A stretch of DNA of 22,557 nucleotides, taken from IMG/VR virus record IMGVR_UViG_3300036851_000798, positions 1 to 22,557 of that record. One strand, given 5' to 3'. A program made the position numbers and the translations under genes. Positions within the stretch are counted from its first letter, which is position 1, and every line of letters starts with the position of its first letter. Source of the stretch: a virus. A model generated the notes under the pieces. The model had not been told where the DNA came from and did not search any database. It saw only the letters and a program-made list of their open reading frames with translations. Below, in pieces: positions 1-8,668 of this stretch.

Positions 1-94
1 CGCTCGGATCCTCGAAGGTGATCGTGATGGCCGGCGTGCCGTACTTGATCCGGCTGTACCGCCAGGTCGCCCGGGGATCGCCGGTCCGGCCCAT
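1..94 (-). CDS. Partial tail protein (5' end only)
   Basis: An ATG at 94 opens a reading frame that runs to the left window edge; about 31 codons are visible, beginning MGRTGDPRATWRYSRIKYG. It starts seven bases after the TAG of the tape measure gene. In long-tailed phages the gene after the tape measure normally encodes a distal-tail or baseplate-hub protein, so that role is inferred from position only. The fragment is too short to recognise a family. G/C-ending codons dominate, as in neighbouring genes. Confidence 0.6.
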   Translation of the reverse strand, partial: MGRTGDPRATWRYSRIKYGTPAITITFEDPS

Positions 95-100
95 CGCCCG

Positions 101-3085
101 CTAGCTCTGGCTGTAGTGGCTCACCACGAGGGGGCCGCTGTCGTCCTGATAGATGATGCGGAGGTCGAAGTCCTTGTCGATCTTCGCGAGCTCGATGAGG
201 AACCGCTTCTTGTCCTCGGCGGAGAGCGCGCGCAGGGCCTCGCCGAGCACCGAGAGATCGAACCCCTTCGCCTCGTAGCGGCGGTTGAAGGCGAGCTCCG
301 TCCGGCGCGTGGTCGGCCCGTAAGGGGCGCGGCGCGCCGGCAGGACCTCGTCGTAGCTGAGCCAGGGCCCGGTGTCCGCCTCCTGGCGGGCCGCCGCCTC
401 GAAGGCGTCGCGGATCGCCGCCGTGATGTTCTGGTTCGCGGGGTCGAGCAGGTGCGGGGCGATCCCCTGCTGCGCGCTCGCCCAGACGTCCTCGTAGTGG
501 GCGAAGAGGTCCTCGAGCGAGGCGTAGGGCAGCCCCTGGCCGGGGCCGTAATAGTTGCGGACCAGCTCCTCCTTGCCGAAGTAGCGCCGCGCCCCGGGGC
601 CGCCGATGCCGCTCATCACGGCCGGGCTGTTCGTGCCGCCGAGGTAGCCGCTCGTCCACTTGGTCAGGGTCTCGTAGAGCGCGACCGTGTCCTTCGCCGC
701 GAAGAGCTCGTTCACCAGCTGGTTGCCGGCCTCGTAGAGGCGGTTCGCCTCACGCGCCTCGCGCACGTGGTGCGGGATCGCGGGCTTGAACAGCGAGCTG
801 ATGGTGAAGAAGTTCTCCAGGATCGTGCTGAGCCCGAAGGTGTAGTAGCTCGCCACGCCGAGGGCGACCTGGTCGAAGGCCAGGATCGCCTTCTCCCAGT
901 CCTCGTAGCCCTCGCTCTGCGCGATCATCGCGATGTTGTAGGCGCGCTTGGCGACCTCGACGGCGATCGCCGCGTAGCCCATGACCTGGCCCCACGACAT
1001 GCCGCCGCCCGCGCCCTCGACGCCGCCGCCGAAGTCGGCGCCGTAGGACACGCCCGGGTCCACGTCGGGGACGCCGCCGCCGAAGTCGGCCCCATAGCTG
1101 TCGATGGCGTAGCCCGTGTAGTCGAGCCGCTCGCCCGCTCGGTACGACTGGTACGCGGCGTAGCTCGAGCCGTAATCCCGGGGCTCGCCGTAGCCCGGCG
1201 TGGTGAAGCGGTCGTAGAGGCCGGTGTAGAGGCCGCGGTAGTCGATGCCGGCGAGCTGGCGCACCGCGAGGCCGTGCTGGCCGCCGGGCCCGAAGGTGTA
1301 AGCGCTGCCGGGGCTCGACGGCGCGGCGATGAGGACGTGCTGGCCGCCGGCGTCCGTCGAGCCGACGACCTGGTAACCGGGCGGCACCGCCGCGCCCGGC
1401 GGCACGACGAGGTTACCGCCGAAAAAAGGGCTGCCGGGCGACCCCGGGGCGCCCCCGAAGAAGTCGGCGAGAGTGCGGTGGAGCGGCGCCATCATCGCCT
1501 GGCCGAGCGCGTCGGTGACGGCGCGGAGCAGCTGCTGACTCATGGCCTTGGCGACGTCGGGCAGCTTCTTGAACTCGCCCGTCACGACGTTGAAGAGCCC
1601 GTCCTGGTAGGCGCGCGTGATCGCCTGCGAGCTCTGGCGGGCGACGTCGGTCATGATGCGGCCCGAGGCTTCCGCGGTCTCGGCCGCTTCGCGCCAGCCC
1701 TTCGCGAAGCCCGCGAGCGGGTCGTCGCGCTCGAGCTGCTGGCGCAGCACCGAGGTCGTCTTCACCGTCGCGTCCAGGTTGGCGAGATCGGTCTTCCTTT
1801 GATCGCCGAGCGCCTCGTGGATCTTCAGCAACCGCTCCGCCTCGATCGCTTGAAGCTCCAGCGCCTCGCGTTCCTTCTCCGTCAGGCCGTATTGCCGGGA
1901 AAGGATCTCGGCGCGCCGGCTCGCGAGCTCCAGGGCCTGTCGTTCCGACTCGACGAGACCGGTGTCCGCCGACGCCAGCGCCTGGGGCAGCTGGGCCTCG
2001 GCGGAGATCTCCGCCTGCGCCAGGCGCTCGGCCTGTGTCGGCAGCGGCAAGAGGCGCGCGCGCTCGACCTCGAGCCGCTCGACCTGCTCGCGGATGGCCG
2101 CCATCGTCGCCGACGTCACCAGCACGCCGTGGCCCTGAAGATCGAGCTGGGCCTGGGTCGTCGCGCCGGCGAGTTCGGGACCGAGAAACGAGCCCTGAAG
2201 GTCGTACTCGGCGCGGGTCGTGCGGAGCTTGAGCCGCGCCGCAGCCATCAGCCGCTCGGCGGCGGCTACCTGCCCCTCGTTCCGGAGCTCCTCGGCCTGG
2301 CGCTCCGCAGCGCGGAAGTCCGCCTCTCCCGGTCGCGTGAGGAGGAAGTCGTAGAGGCCAGCCTGGCTCCGACGCAGCTCGAACGATCGGCGCGACCGTC
2401 CGAGCTCGAGATCGCGCAACCCCTGCGCGGCGAGGATCTCGGCCTGGGCGAGGTCCTCGCCGAGGTCGAGTCCCCGTTGGACCGCGCGCCCTTCGGTTTC
2501 CTCGGCGAGCGTGGCCGCGCGCTCGCGCTCCTTGCCGGTGCGTTGGCGCAGCGCCGGGCCGTAGAGCAGGGCCCATCCGCGACTGCCGACCCGCTTGTTG
2601 AGCTCGTCGATCTCGCGGGTGAGCTGGCGAACCTCGTCGGCCTTCTTCTTGACGGCGCCGGCTACCTGGCCGACGTCGCCCGACATCATCGCCTCGTTCC
2701 ACTCCTTCTTGGCGCGCGCGCCTTCGCGCCACGCGCGCAGGAGCTCGCCCCCAACGACACCGGCCAGCCCCGCGGCCGCGATCGCGAGGGTGCCCCAGAT
2801 CGTGGTGGCCATCGACGACGCGGCCACGACGTTCGTGATCTGTGCGGTCGTCGCGCTCATCGCCGGGGTCAGCTCGGAGACGAGGGGGAGCGCGAGATTC
2901 CGCACGGACCGCGCCGCCTTCGCGGAAGCGCCGTCGAGGAGGTCGAGCGACTGCACGTGCTTGCGCGTCCGCTCGTCCGCGAGCACCAGGGCGCCGCCGT
3001 ACTGGTCGACGATCAGGGCGCGCGCTTTTTCGACGACGGGCGAGGCCCGGTCCTGCGCGGTGAGGACGAGCTCGACTTCGTTCAT
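101..3085 (-). CDS. Tail tape measure protein
   Basis: This 994-residue protein is the longest in the window and follows two tail chaperone-like genes, the usual place for a tape measure, which sets tail length and is ejected with the DNA. It starts at the ATG at 3085, which overlaps the previous stop as ATGA. The N-terminus (MNEVELVLTAQDRAS) is typical of the family. A hydrophobic stretch spans about residues 93-113 (TIWGTLAIAAAGLAG). Residues 115-510 are charged and predicted to form long helices or coiled coils rich in E, R, L and A. Around residue 540 begins a Gly/Pro/Tyr-rich stretch with two YGADFGGGV copies at residues 664 and 681. A second hydrophobic region lies near 700-760. No peptidase or muralytic domain was recognised. 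Confidence in tape measure is high from size, architecture and context. Confidence 0.9.
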   Translation of the reverse strand: MNEVELVLTAQDRASPVVEKARALIVDQYGGALVLADERTRKHVQSLDLLDGASAKAARSVRNLALPLVSELTPAMSATTAQITNVVAASSMATTIWGTLAIAAAGLAGVVGGELLRAWREGARAKKEWNEAMMSGDVGQVAGAVKKKADEVRQLTREIDELNKRVGSRGWALLYGPALRQRTGKERERAATLAEETEGRAVQRGLDLGEDLAQAEILAAQGLRDLELGRSRRSFELRRSQAGLYDFLLTRPGEADFRAAERQAEELRNEGQVAAAERLMAAARLKLRTTRAEYDLQGSFLGPELAGATTQAQLDLQGHGVLVTSATMAAIREQVERLEVERARLLPLPTQAERLAQAEISAEAQLPQALASADTGLVESERQALELASRRAEILSRQYGLTEKEREALELQAIEAERLLKIHEALGDQRKTDLANLDATVKTTSVLRQQLERDDPLAGFAKGWREAAETAEASGRIMTDVARQSSQAITRAYQDGLFNVVTGEFKKLPDVAKAMSQQLLRAVTDALGQAMMAPLHRTLADFFGGAPGSPGSPFFGGNLVVPPGAAVPPGYQVVGSTDAGGQHVLIAAPSSPGSAYTFGPGGQHGLAVRQLAGIDYRGLYTGLYDRFTTPGYGEPRDYGSSYAAYQSYRAGERLDYTGYAIDSYGADFGGGVPDVDPGVSYGADFGGGVEGAGGGMSWGQVMGYAAIAVEVAKRAYNIAMIAQSEGYEDWEKAILAFDQVALGVASYYTFGLSTILENFFTISSLFKPAIPHHVREAREANRLYEAGNQLVNELFAAKDTVALYETLTKWTSGYLGGTNSPAVMSGIGGPGARRYFGKEELVRNYYGPGQGLPYASLEDLFAHYEDVWASAQQGIAPHLLDPANQNITAAIRDAFEAAARQEADTGPWLSYDEVLPARRAPYGPTTRRTELAFNRRYEAKGFDLSVLGEALRALSAEDKKRFLIELAKIDKDFDLRIIYQDDSGPLVVSHYSQS

Positions 3086-3645
3086 GGGGTCAGCAGCCGC
3101 GGATCGTTCGTGTACAGCGCCGCGTCGACGTGCGGCGCCAGGAGGATCCGCCAGTTCAGGAACCACGCCGAGATCGGCTGCCGCCACACCGTCGCCGGCA
3201 GCTGCGCCCCGCGCTCAGCCAGCGCCACCGTGATCTCGCGCTCGGGCGGGCCCGGCGGCGTGGCGAACGCAGACAGGGGCCAGCCCGGCTCGACGTCGAC
3301 GAGCGCGGCCGCGGCCGCCTCGCCCTCGCCGAAGAGCCGCTCGAGGTCCAGGTCGAGCTGGTGGAAGTACGCGAGCGCGCCGACGGCCTGAAAATACCGG
3401 AGCGCGAGCTCGTCGCGCGCCGCGCCCAGGCGCCGGACCAGGTCGACCGAAAGCCGTGGCCTGACGACCACGCGGGTCAGGAGCGTGTCGATCCAGGCAT
3501 GGAGCGCATCGCGATCGCGGTGACCGCGCTCCGGCTCCACCACCGGCATCCCGTAGAAGAAGACGCACGCCGGGACGTCGCGGGCCACCACGTCGACCGG
3601 GCGGTCGGCCGCCCGGCGCAGCGTCAGCGTGAAGTCGGGGAGCAT
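3082..3645 (-). CDS. Possible second tail-assembly chaperone or tail accessory protein
   Basis: This 187-residue protein starts at the ATG at 3645 (MLPDFTLTLRRAADRP), nine bases beyond the stop of the preceding gene, and overlaps the tape measure start by ATGA. I do not recognise a family. It is soluble, with hydrophobic patches but no clear membrane segment. It lies between the probable chaperone and the tape measure, where many siphophages place a second chaperone made as a frameshift fusion. Its frame is -1 relative to the upstream gene and stays open far upstream, so a fusion is formally possible. No canonical X XXY YYZ heptamer is seen near the junction, so independent initiation is the simpler reading. 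Confidence 0.65.
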   Translation of the reverse strand: MLPDFTLTLRRAADRPVDVVARDVPACVFFYGMPVVEPERGHRDRDALHAWIDTLLTRVVVRPRLSVDLVRRLGAARDELALRYFQAVGALAYFHQLDLDLERLFGEGEAAAAALVDVEPGWPLSAFATPPGPPEREITVALAERGAQLPATVWRQPISAWFLNWRILLAPHVDAALYTNDPRLLTP

Positions 3646-3653
3646 CCGGACGA

Positions 3654-4217
3654 TCAGGCGGCGGCCGCCGCCGGCCCGACCTGGTACACGCCGGGCTCGA
3701 GCGTCACGATGTGCCCGGCCGCGGCCTCGGTGGCCGGGCGCTCGAGCACGACGATCGACTCGACGGCGAGCGTGAGCGTCCCGTCGCGCTTTTCCTCGAG
3801 GCGGATCGGGCCCGGGCGCTCGGGCTCGAGCAGCCCGGAGAGTCGCAGCACCTCGTTCGCCACGACGGCGGCATCGTCCCCGAGCCGGCGCGCCTGCTCG
3901 AGCGTGAGCTTCGGCCGGAGCGACGCGATCTCGACGACGCGATACAGCACGTCGCGGGCAGCGCGCCGCCGCTCCTCTTGCTGCGCCGGCGACAGGCTCT
4001 CGAACCAGGCCTTGGCCGCGGCCGCCCGCTCGGGCCCCTTGTCCGGCCAGCCTTCCGCCTCCGGCGGCCGGTCGGGGTTGCACTGGACGTACTCCGGCCC
4101 GGAGATTCGGCGGACGGTGATGGCGACCTCGCGGCCCAGGTCCTTCGACAGCCCGGGCAGCGCGACTGTCTTCTCGCTGATGGCGAGGAGGGTCTCGACG
4201 GTCAGAATCTCGGCCAT
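3654..4217 (-). CDS. Probable tail-assembly chaperone (gpG/XkdN-like position)
   Basis: This 187-residue protein begins MAEILTVETLLAISEKTVAL at the ATG at 4217, preceded by a GAGGAG ribosome-binding site. An N-terminal beta-like portion (EVAITVRRISGPEYV) is followed by helical, charged sequence (residues about 65-140) and an Ala-rich C-terminus. Its place immediately after the tail tube gene and before the tape measure is that of the tail-assembly chaperone, which coats the tape measure during tube polymerisation. The assignment rests mainly on position; the N-terminus resembles chaperones that begin with a short set of strands around a V-R-R/K motif. It ends with five consecutive alanine codons before TGA. 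Confidence 0.6.
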   Translation of the reverse strand: MAEILTVETLLAISEKTVALPGLSKDLGREVAITVRRISGPEYVQCNPDRPPEAEGWPDKGPERAAAAKAWFESLSPAQQEERRRAARDVLYRVVEIASLRPKLTLEQARRLGDDAAVVANEVLRLSGLLEPERPGPIRLEEKRDGTLTLAVESIVVLERPATEAAAGHIVTLEPGVYQVGPAAAAA

Positions 4218-4225
4218 GGCTCCTC

Positions 4226-5221
4226 TCAATCGAAGACGATGACGAGGCTGTCCTCGCCGGCGTTGGCGAGCAGGTTCAGGATCACCGGGAACGTGCGGAG
4301 CTCGTCGCGCTGCCCCCAGCGGAGCGACGCGATCTGGGCCTTGCTGTTCGTCGCCTCCCCGAACTTGATGCGCGCGTACTGCGCGCCGTTCGTCCCGAAG
4401 CTCCAGTCCACGAGCGTGCCGGCGCCCCACTTCGTGAACCAGTCGTAGGTCGCCGCGGCGACGGCCTCCGGATCGAACTCGAGCGTGGGCGGGCGGTTCG
4501 GGTCCCGCGTGATGAAGAAGCCGCCGTAGGCGTTGGCGTCGTTCGGGTCCATCCGCGGGGCGAGGATGTTGTTGAGGGAGATCGTGAGGGCGCGGAAGGC
4601 GGCCGCGTAGTTCTCGGTGCCCACCTGGAAGGCCGCCGAGGCCAGGATCGGATGGATCGGCGTGGCGGCCGGCGCCTGGGTGACGAGCGCCTGCGTGTTG
4701 CGACCGCCGTGGAGGGCCATGCAGGTGTAGCGCAGGACGACCGGCTGCCCCGCAACGAAGAGGAGCTGGCCGTCGGCGAAGCCGCCGAGGAGCTTCACGC
4801 CCGGGGCGTTTTCCTGCACGAACCACGCGGCGACCGACTCGTGGCCCGAGGCGCGCGGGAACTTGTAGGTCACCTTCTCCGAGCCGGGCGTGGCGTCGAC
4901 CGTCTCCGAGGCGCCGAGCGAGCGCAGCAGCAGGCTCGCCTCGGGCTTGTTGCCGGCGGCATAGGCCGAGCCCTTGCCGCGCAGACGCAGATCGAAGCTC
5001 ACGCGCCCCATGAGCTCGCCGACGACGCCGGGCAGCGCGTCGAGGAGGCCGGAATGGCCGGCCCAGTGATAGAAGGGGCGCGGCTCCTCGATCACGATGT
5101 TCTCGACGGGGAGCACGTCGGCGGCCGCCGGCGCGCCGGCCCAGGGATCCGTCCCGTAGGTGCTCTCGAGCTTGACCGCGACGACGCCGCGTCGGATCCG
5201 GGCGACCGTGGTCCCGGGCAT
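4226..5221 (-). CDS. Major tail tube protein
   Basis: This 331-residue protein begins MPGTTVARIRRGVVAVKLES, then STYGTDPWAG, an opening typical of phage tail tube proteins. The sequence is mostly beta-rich (VSFDLRLRGKGSAYAAG, VTYKFPRASG, RALTISLNNIL), as expected for a tube subunit that stacks in hexameric rings. The ATG at 5221 has the strongest Shine-Dalgarno in the tail region, AAGGAGGG at 5236-5229, consistent with a highly made structural protein. It follows the tail terminator region and precedes the chaperone-like genes. At 331 residues it is longer than many siphovirus tubes, so an extra C-terminal domain is possible. Tail tube is a confident functional call; the exact family is not. 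Confidence 0.82.
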   Translation of the reverse strand: MPGTTVARIRRGVVAVKLESTYGTDPWAGAPAAADVLPVENIVIEEPRPFYHWAGHSGLLDALPGVVGELMGRVSFDLRLRGKGSAYAAGNKPEASLLLRSLGASETVDATPGSEKVTYKFPRASGHESVAAWFVQENAPGVKLLGGFADGQLLFVAGQPVVLRYTCMALHGGRNTQALVTQAPAATPIHPILASAAFQVGTENYAAAFRALTISLNNILAPRMDPNDANAYGGFFITRDPNRPPTLEFDPEAVAAATYDWFTKWGAGTLVDWSFGTNGAQYARIKFGEATNSKAQIASLRWGQRDELRTFPVILNLLANAGEDSLVIVFD

Positions 5222-5224
5222 CGG

Positions 5225-5467
5225 TTATCCCTCCTTGCGGGCGCGGGCCCGGCGGCGCTCGACGAGCGCGGCCTGGGCGCGCTCGGCGCCGGCGCGGGCA
5301 CTCGCGACCTCGGCGGCGTCCGCGACGGGCGCGAGGTCGTCGGCCGACTCGTATATCGCGTGGGTCTGCGTGTTGGCGATCGCCACGGTGATCTTGCCGT
5401 CGGCGGCGATCGCGGCGACGTAGCCCAGCAGGCCGTCCGGGGTCATGACCAGGTCGTTCGGCTGCAT
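5225..5467 (-). CDS. Small tail-region protein, unknown function
   Basis: This 80-residue protein begins MQPNDLVMTPDGLLGYVAAI at the ATG at 5467, with GGAGGG just upstream. The first half looks like a small beta barrel of SH3 type (DLVMTPDGLLGYVAAIAADGKITVAI); the second half is Ala/Glu/Arg-rich helix ending RRARARKEG. No family is recognised with certainty. It lies between the tail terminator and tube genes, so a minor tail or assembly role is likely. G/C-ending codons and good spacing support a real gene. Confidence 0.7.
   Translation of the reverse strand: MQPNDLVMTPDGLLGYVAAIAADGKITVAIANTQTHAIYESADDLAPVADAAEVASARAGAERAQAALVERRRARARKEG
5229..5236 (-). promoter_or_regulatory. Strong ribosome-binding site of tail tube gene
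   Basis: On the minus strand this reads AAGGAGGG, seven bases before the ATG at 5221. It lies inside the last codons of the upstream small gene, just before its TAA. It fixes the tail tube start and implies high translation. Confidence 0.8.
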
Positions 5468-5480
5468 CGCGTGTCCCTCC

Positions 5481-5945
5481 TCAGAAAGATTTCGGCTCGG
5501 TCACGGGATAGGCGATCTCCACGTAGTGGACGTGGAACTCGCCGAACGCTCGGGGGTCGAAGATCCGCACCGAGGGCGGCCCGCACGTGAGACAGGTCCC
5601 GTCGAGCTGGTCGTTCTCCTTGGCCCGGAGCGTGTTGCACACGGCCTCGATCAGGTCCTGGAACGCGGGCTCGCTCGGATTGACCGCGTCCTGGTCGATC
5701 GCCCGGTAACCGCGGATCACCATGACGTGGGTGCGCTCGTTCGTGTGCGCCGCATCCCGCATCCGCTCCGGGCTCGCCTCGCGGGTGATCGTCCAGCCCT
5801 GGATGTAGGCGAGCGCGCCGTCCTTGAAGAAGGTCTTGAAATCCTCCTGGCGCCGGACGAACGGCTCGTAGGCGGTGACGGGCCCGACGTTGGCGACCGT
5901 CAGCATCGCGGTCCGGATGGCGGTGCGGATGTCGACGAGCGCCAC
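5481..5945 (-). CDS. Tail terminator/completion protein (probable)
   Basis: This 154-residue protein starts at a GTG at 5945 (MALVDIRTAIRTAM), placed directly after the previous TAG with GGAGG about seven bases upstream. The pattern is typical of tail terminators: an N-terminal helix, a strand pair around YEPFVRRQEDFKTFF, the segment THVMVIRGYRAIDQD, a helix (FQDLIEAVCNTLRAK) and a C-terminal strand (YVEIAYPVTEP). Such proteins cap the tail tube and join it to the head. It precedes the tube gene, as expected. Two cysteines form a CLTC pair (near residue 125), which may be structural. Confidence 0.65.
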   Translation of the reverse strand: MALVDIRTAIRTAMLTVANVGPVTAYEPFVRRQEDFKTFFKDGALAYIQGWTITREASPERMRDAAHTNERTHVMVIRGYRAIDQDAVNPSEPAFQDLIEAVCNTLRAKENDQLDGTCLTCGPPSVRIFDPRAFGEFHVHYVEIAYPVTEPKSF

Positions 5946-6440
5946 CTACCGGCCTCCGAGCTGGCGCGCCAGGCGCGCGCCGAGCGCCTGCCAGCGCTGC
6001 TGGGCGATCGGCTGGAGCCGGCGCGCCGCCTTCAGGAACATGCTCGCGGGCTCGGTGCCGCGGCGGCCGATCTTGCGGGCGATCAGGAAGGCCACCGAGC
6101 GCGCGCGCTTTTCATCGGTGATGCCGAGCTTGCGGACGACCCAGAGCACGAGGGCCTGGACGGGCGGCCGGCGCCCGGGCCGGCGGCCGCGCTCGACGAT
6201 CGGCAGGTAGAAGACCGACGTCGCCACAACACCCTCGCGGCGGCCGGGGCGCCCGCGGAGCTCGGTGATGATCGAGCCCCGGCCCTGGCCCGTCGCGCCC
6301 CGCGGGGTCTCGGAGACGACCAGGCGCTGGCCGATCGACGAGAGCTCCACGAGCTCGGCGGAGATCTCGCGGTCGAAGCGCTCGCGGACGTCCTGGCGCT
6401 CGAAGAGGGGGCCGCGGTAGCGGAGGTCGATCCGGTACAT
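5946..6440 (-). CDS. Head closure or minor tail protein, HK97 gp10-like
   Basis: This 164-residue protein starts at the ATG at 6440, which shares one base with the upstream TGA (TGATG re-initiation). A GTG at 6449 would add MAL. The sequence is basic and includes SIGQRLVVSETPRGATGQGR followed by short strands and VFYLPIVERGRRPGRRPP. This layout (a helix, then a Gly-Arg loop as part of a compact fold, then a site where a Y..ivE.G beta edge occurs) matches the HK97 gp10/tail completion family, which act at the head-tail junction. Its position between the connector and the tail terminator agrees. Confidence 0.65.
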   Translation of the reverse strand: MYRIDLRYRGPLFERQDVRERFDREISAELVELSSIGQRLVVSETPRGATGQGRGSIITELRGRPGRREGVVATSVFYLPIVERGRRPGRRPPVQALVLWVVRKLGITDEKRARSVAFLIARKIGRRGTEPASMFLKAARRLQPIAQQRWQALGARLARQLGGR

Positions 6441-7129
6441 CAGCGCCACCGCCGCGGGTGATAGAAGCGATCGCCCCCGGGCTGGAGGTCGACGTCGAGG
6501 TCGGCGGAGGCGCTCGCGGCGGCGACCTGGCCGTCGTCACGGATGCCGAGGTGGGCCTTGTAGGACTTCTCGAGCTCGCGCGCCAGCGCCGAGTACTCCT
6601 GCGACTTCGTCCGGTAGTTGGCGATGTCGGCGCCGAGGGTGGGATCGGACGTCTGGGCGTAGAACGCGGCGAGCGAGCGCGCGCAGTAGCTCGCCGCGAG
6701 CTTGGCGCCGGCCTCGCGGTCGGCGACGGCCACCGTGTCGGTCGTGGCGTCGACCGTGTGGCGGACCGTGTAGAGGAAGCGCACCTTCTCGCTCGCCGTC
6801 GGCGTGTGGTTCAGCAGGCGAAACCGCAGCCCGGCGGAGGGGTCCCGATAGACGATCCAGTCCTCGGCCTCGAGGTACTCGGGGATGCGCTTGGCCGCGG
6901 GATACTCGATGTCCCCGCGGATCCCGGAAAACCCGTCCTCCCAGTCCGCGGGCAGCGCGAACTCGTACGCCGAGCCCGTGCCGGCGAGCTCGTGGGCGCG
7001 CTCCCGCGGGCGGTGACGCGAGTACTCCTTCACCGCCTCGCCGATGGCCTTGTCCTTGTCGGCCTGGGCGAGGATCGCGGCCGTGTCCTTGATCTCCTGG
7101 TCGACGAGCGTGCGCCAGTCGGCGAGCAT
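6440..7129 (-). CDS. Head-tail connector/adaptor-type phage protein
   Basis: This 229-residue protein begins MLADWRTLVDQEIKDTAAIL at the ATG at 7129. It resembles a family common just downstream of capsid genes: an N-terminal helix with D.A.I..A...YS (AIGEAVKEYSRHRPR), a middle beta section with DWEDGFSGIRGDIEYPAAKR, then TDTVAVADREAGAKLAASYC and a C-terminal helix with the tail ALARELEKSYKAHLGI. These usually form the adaptor ring below the portal. It fills the Mu gp36 (DUF1320) position but is longer and is not obviously DUF1320. The Shine-Dalgarno is poor, and TGATG followed by TAAATG upstream suggests coupled translation. Confidence 0.65.
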   Translation of the reverse strand: MLADWRTLVDQEIKDTAAILAQADKDKAIGEAVKEYSRHRPRERAHELAGTGSAYEFALPADWEDGFSGIRGDIEYPAAKRIPEYLEAEDWIVYRDPSAGLRFRLLNHTPTASEKVRFLYTVRHTVDATTDTVAVADREAGAKLAASYCARSLAAFYAQTSDPTLGADIANYRTKSQEYSALARELEKSYKAHLGIRDDGQVAAASASADLDVDLQPGGDRFYHPRRWR

Positions 7130-7149
7130 TTACCGGATCCCGCTCCGCA

Positions 7150-7407
7150 TCAGGCGACGAAGCCGCCGATGAGTTCCACGTCGACCGCCGCGATCGTGCG
7201 CCCCTTGGCCGCCTGCACGGCGGCGCGGGCGGCGTCCTTCACGGCCTGGTTGCGCGTCGCCGCGCTCGGCAGCACGCTGAACTCGATCGTGGCGCCGCTG
7301 TCGATCTCCGTCGCCGGATCGTCGTCGACGAAGGCGTGAAAGTTCACCTGCGCCTTGCCGGCCTCGAGGGGAGCGCAGCTGTGCACGCACACCACGAGCT
7401 TCGCCAT
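7150..7407 (-). CDS. Small virion-region protein, unknown function
   Basis: This 85-residue protein begins MAKLVVCVHSCAPLEAGKAQ at the ATG at 7407, after a GGGAGGG ribosome-binding site. It has a short strand at the N-terminus with two cysteines (C7, C11), a middle section with alternating hydrophobic residues (ATIEFSVLPSA) and an Ala-rich helix (QAVKDAARAAVQAAKG). I do not recognise the family. Flanking structural genes suggest a small head or head-tail protein. Codon use is typical of the region. Confidence 0.7.
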   Translation of the reverse strand: MAKLVVCVHSCAPLEAGKAQVNFHAFVDDDPATEIDSGATIEFSVLPSAATRNQAVKDAARAAVQAAKGRTIAAVDVELIGGFVA

Positions 7408-7417
7408 GTCGCCCTCC

Positions 7418-8307
<890 letters not shown>

Positions 8308-8311
<4 letters not shown>

Positions 8312-8664
8312 TGGTCCTCCGTCGGCATGACCTTCTTGTTGCCGACGCCGTTGTGGATGCAGTTGACGACATCGGTCGGGGCGGCGACGTCGGCGTGCCA
8401 GTTGCCGCCGGCCGCGTTCAGGCGAATCCCCTTGCCGACCACGGCCGCGGTGCCGTCCGCCGCGCAGTAGACGATCGTGTCGCTGTCGTTCTGGAGGATC
8501 AGCACGCGGCGGTCGTTCTTGGCGGCGAGGACCTGCGTCGACGTCGTCGTGACGTCGACGGCGTCGTAGTGCTTGTGGCGGAGCGCGGCCGCCGCCGGCC
8601 CGGCCACGAGCGGGACGGCGAGGACGGCGGCGGCGATCGCGACGGCGACGAGGCGCAGGCTCAT
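8308..8664 (-). CDS. Small head-region protein with signal-peptide-like N-terminus
   Basis: This 118-residue protein starts at the ATG at 8664, four bases after the TAG of the cement gene. Residues 1-26 resemble a signal peptide: MSLR, hydrophobic core LVAVAIAAAVLAVPLVAG, then PAAAA. The mature part is a small beta domain with VTTTSTQVLAAKNDRRVLIL and QNDSDTIVYCAADG, then GIRLNAAGGNWHAD. I recall this pattern from small phage head proteins that usually lack a signal sequence. The role is probably capsid-associated. The presence of a Sec-type leader is discussed as a finding. Confidence 0.7.
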
Positions 8665-8668
8665 CGCC

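Noticed and set aside
116-3391. Long plus-strand frame of more than 1000 codons opposite the tape measure
   Set aside because: It mirrors the tape measure gene in a high-GC sequence where the antisense frame lacks stops. Its product is Arg/Glu/Ala/Leu-rich without domains, while the minus frame has a convincing protein and coupled start.
7130-7150. Six-codon mini-ORF (MRSGIR) between two structural genes
   Set aside because: It follows TGATG and ends TAA just before the next ATG. It could help translational coupling, but nothing else supports a functional peptide.
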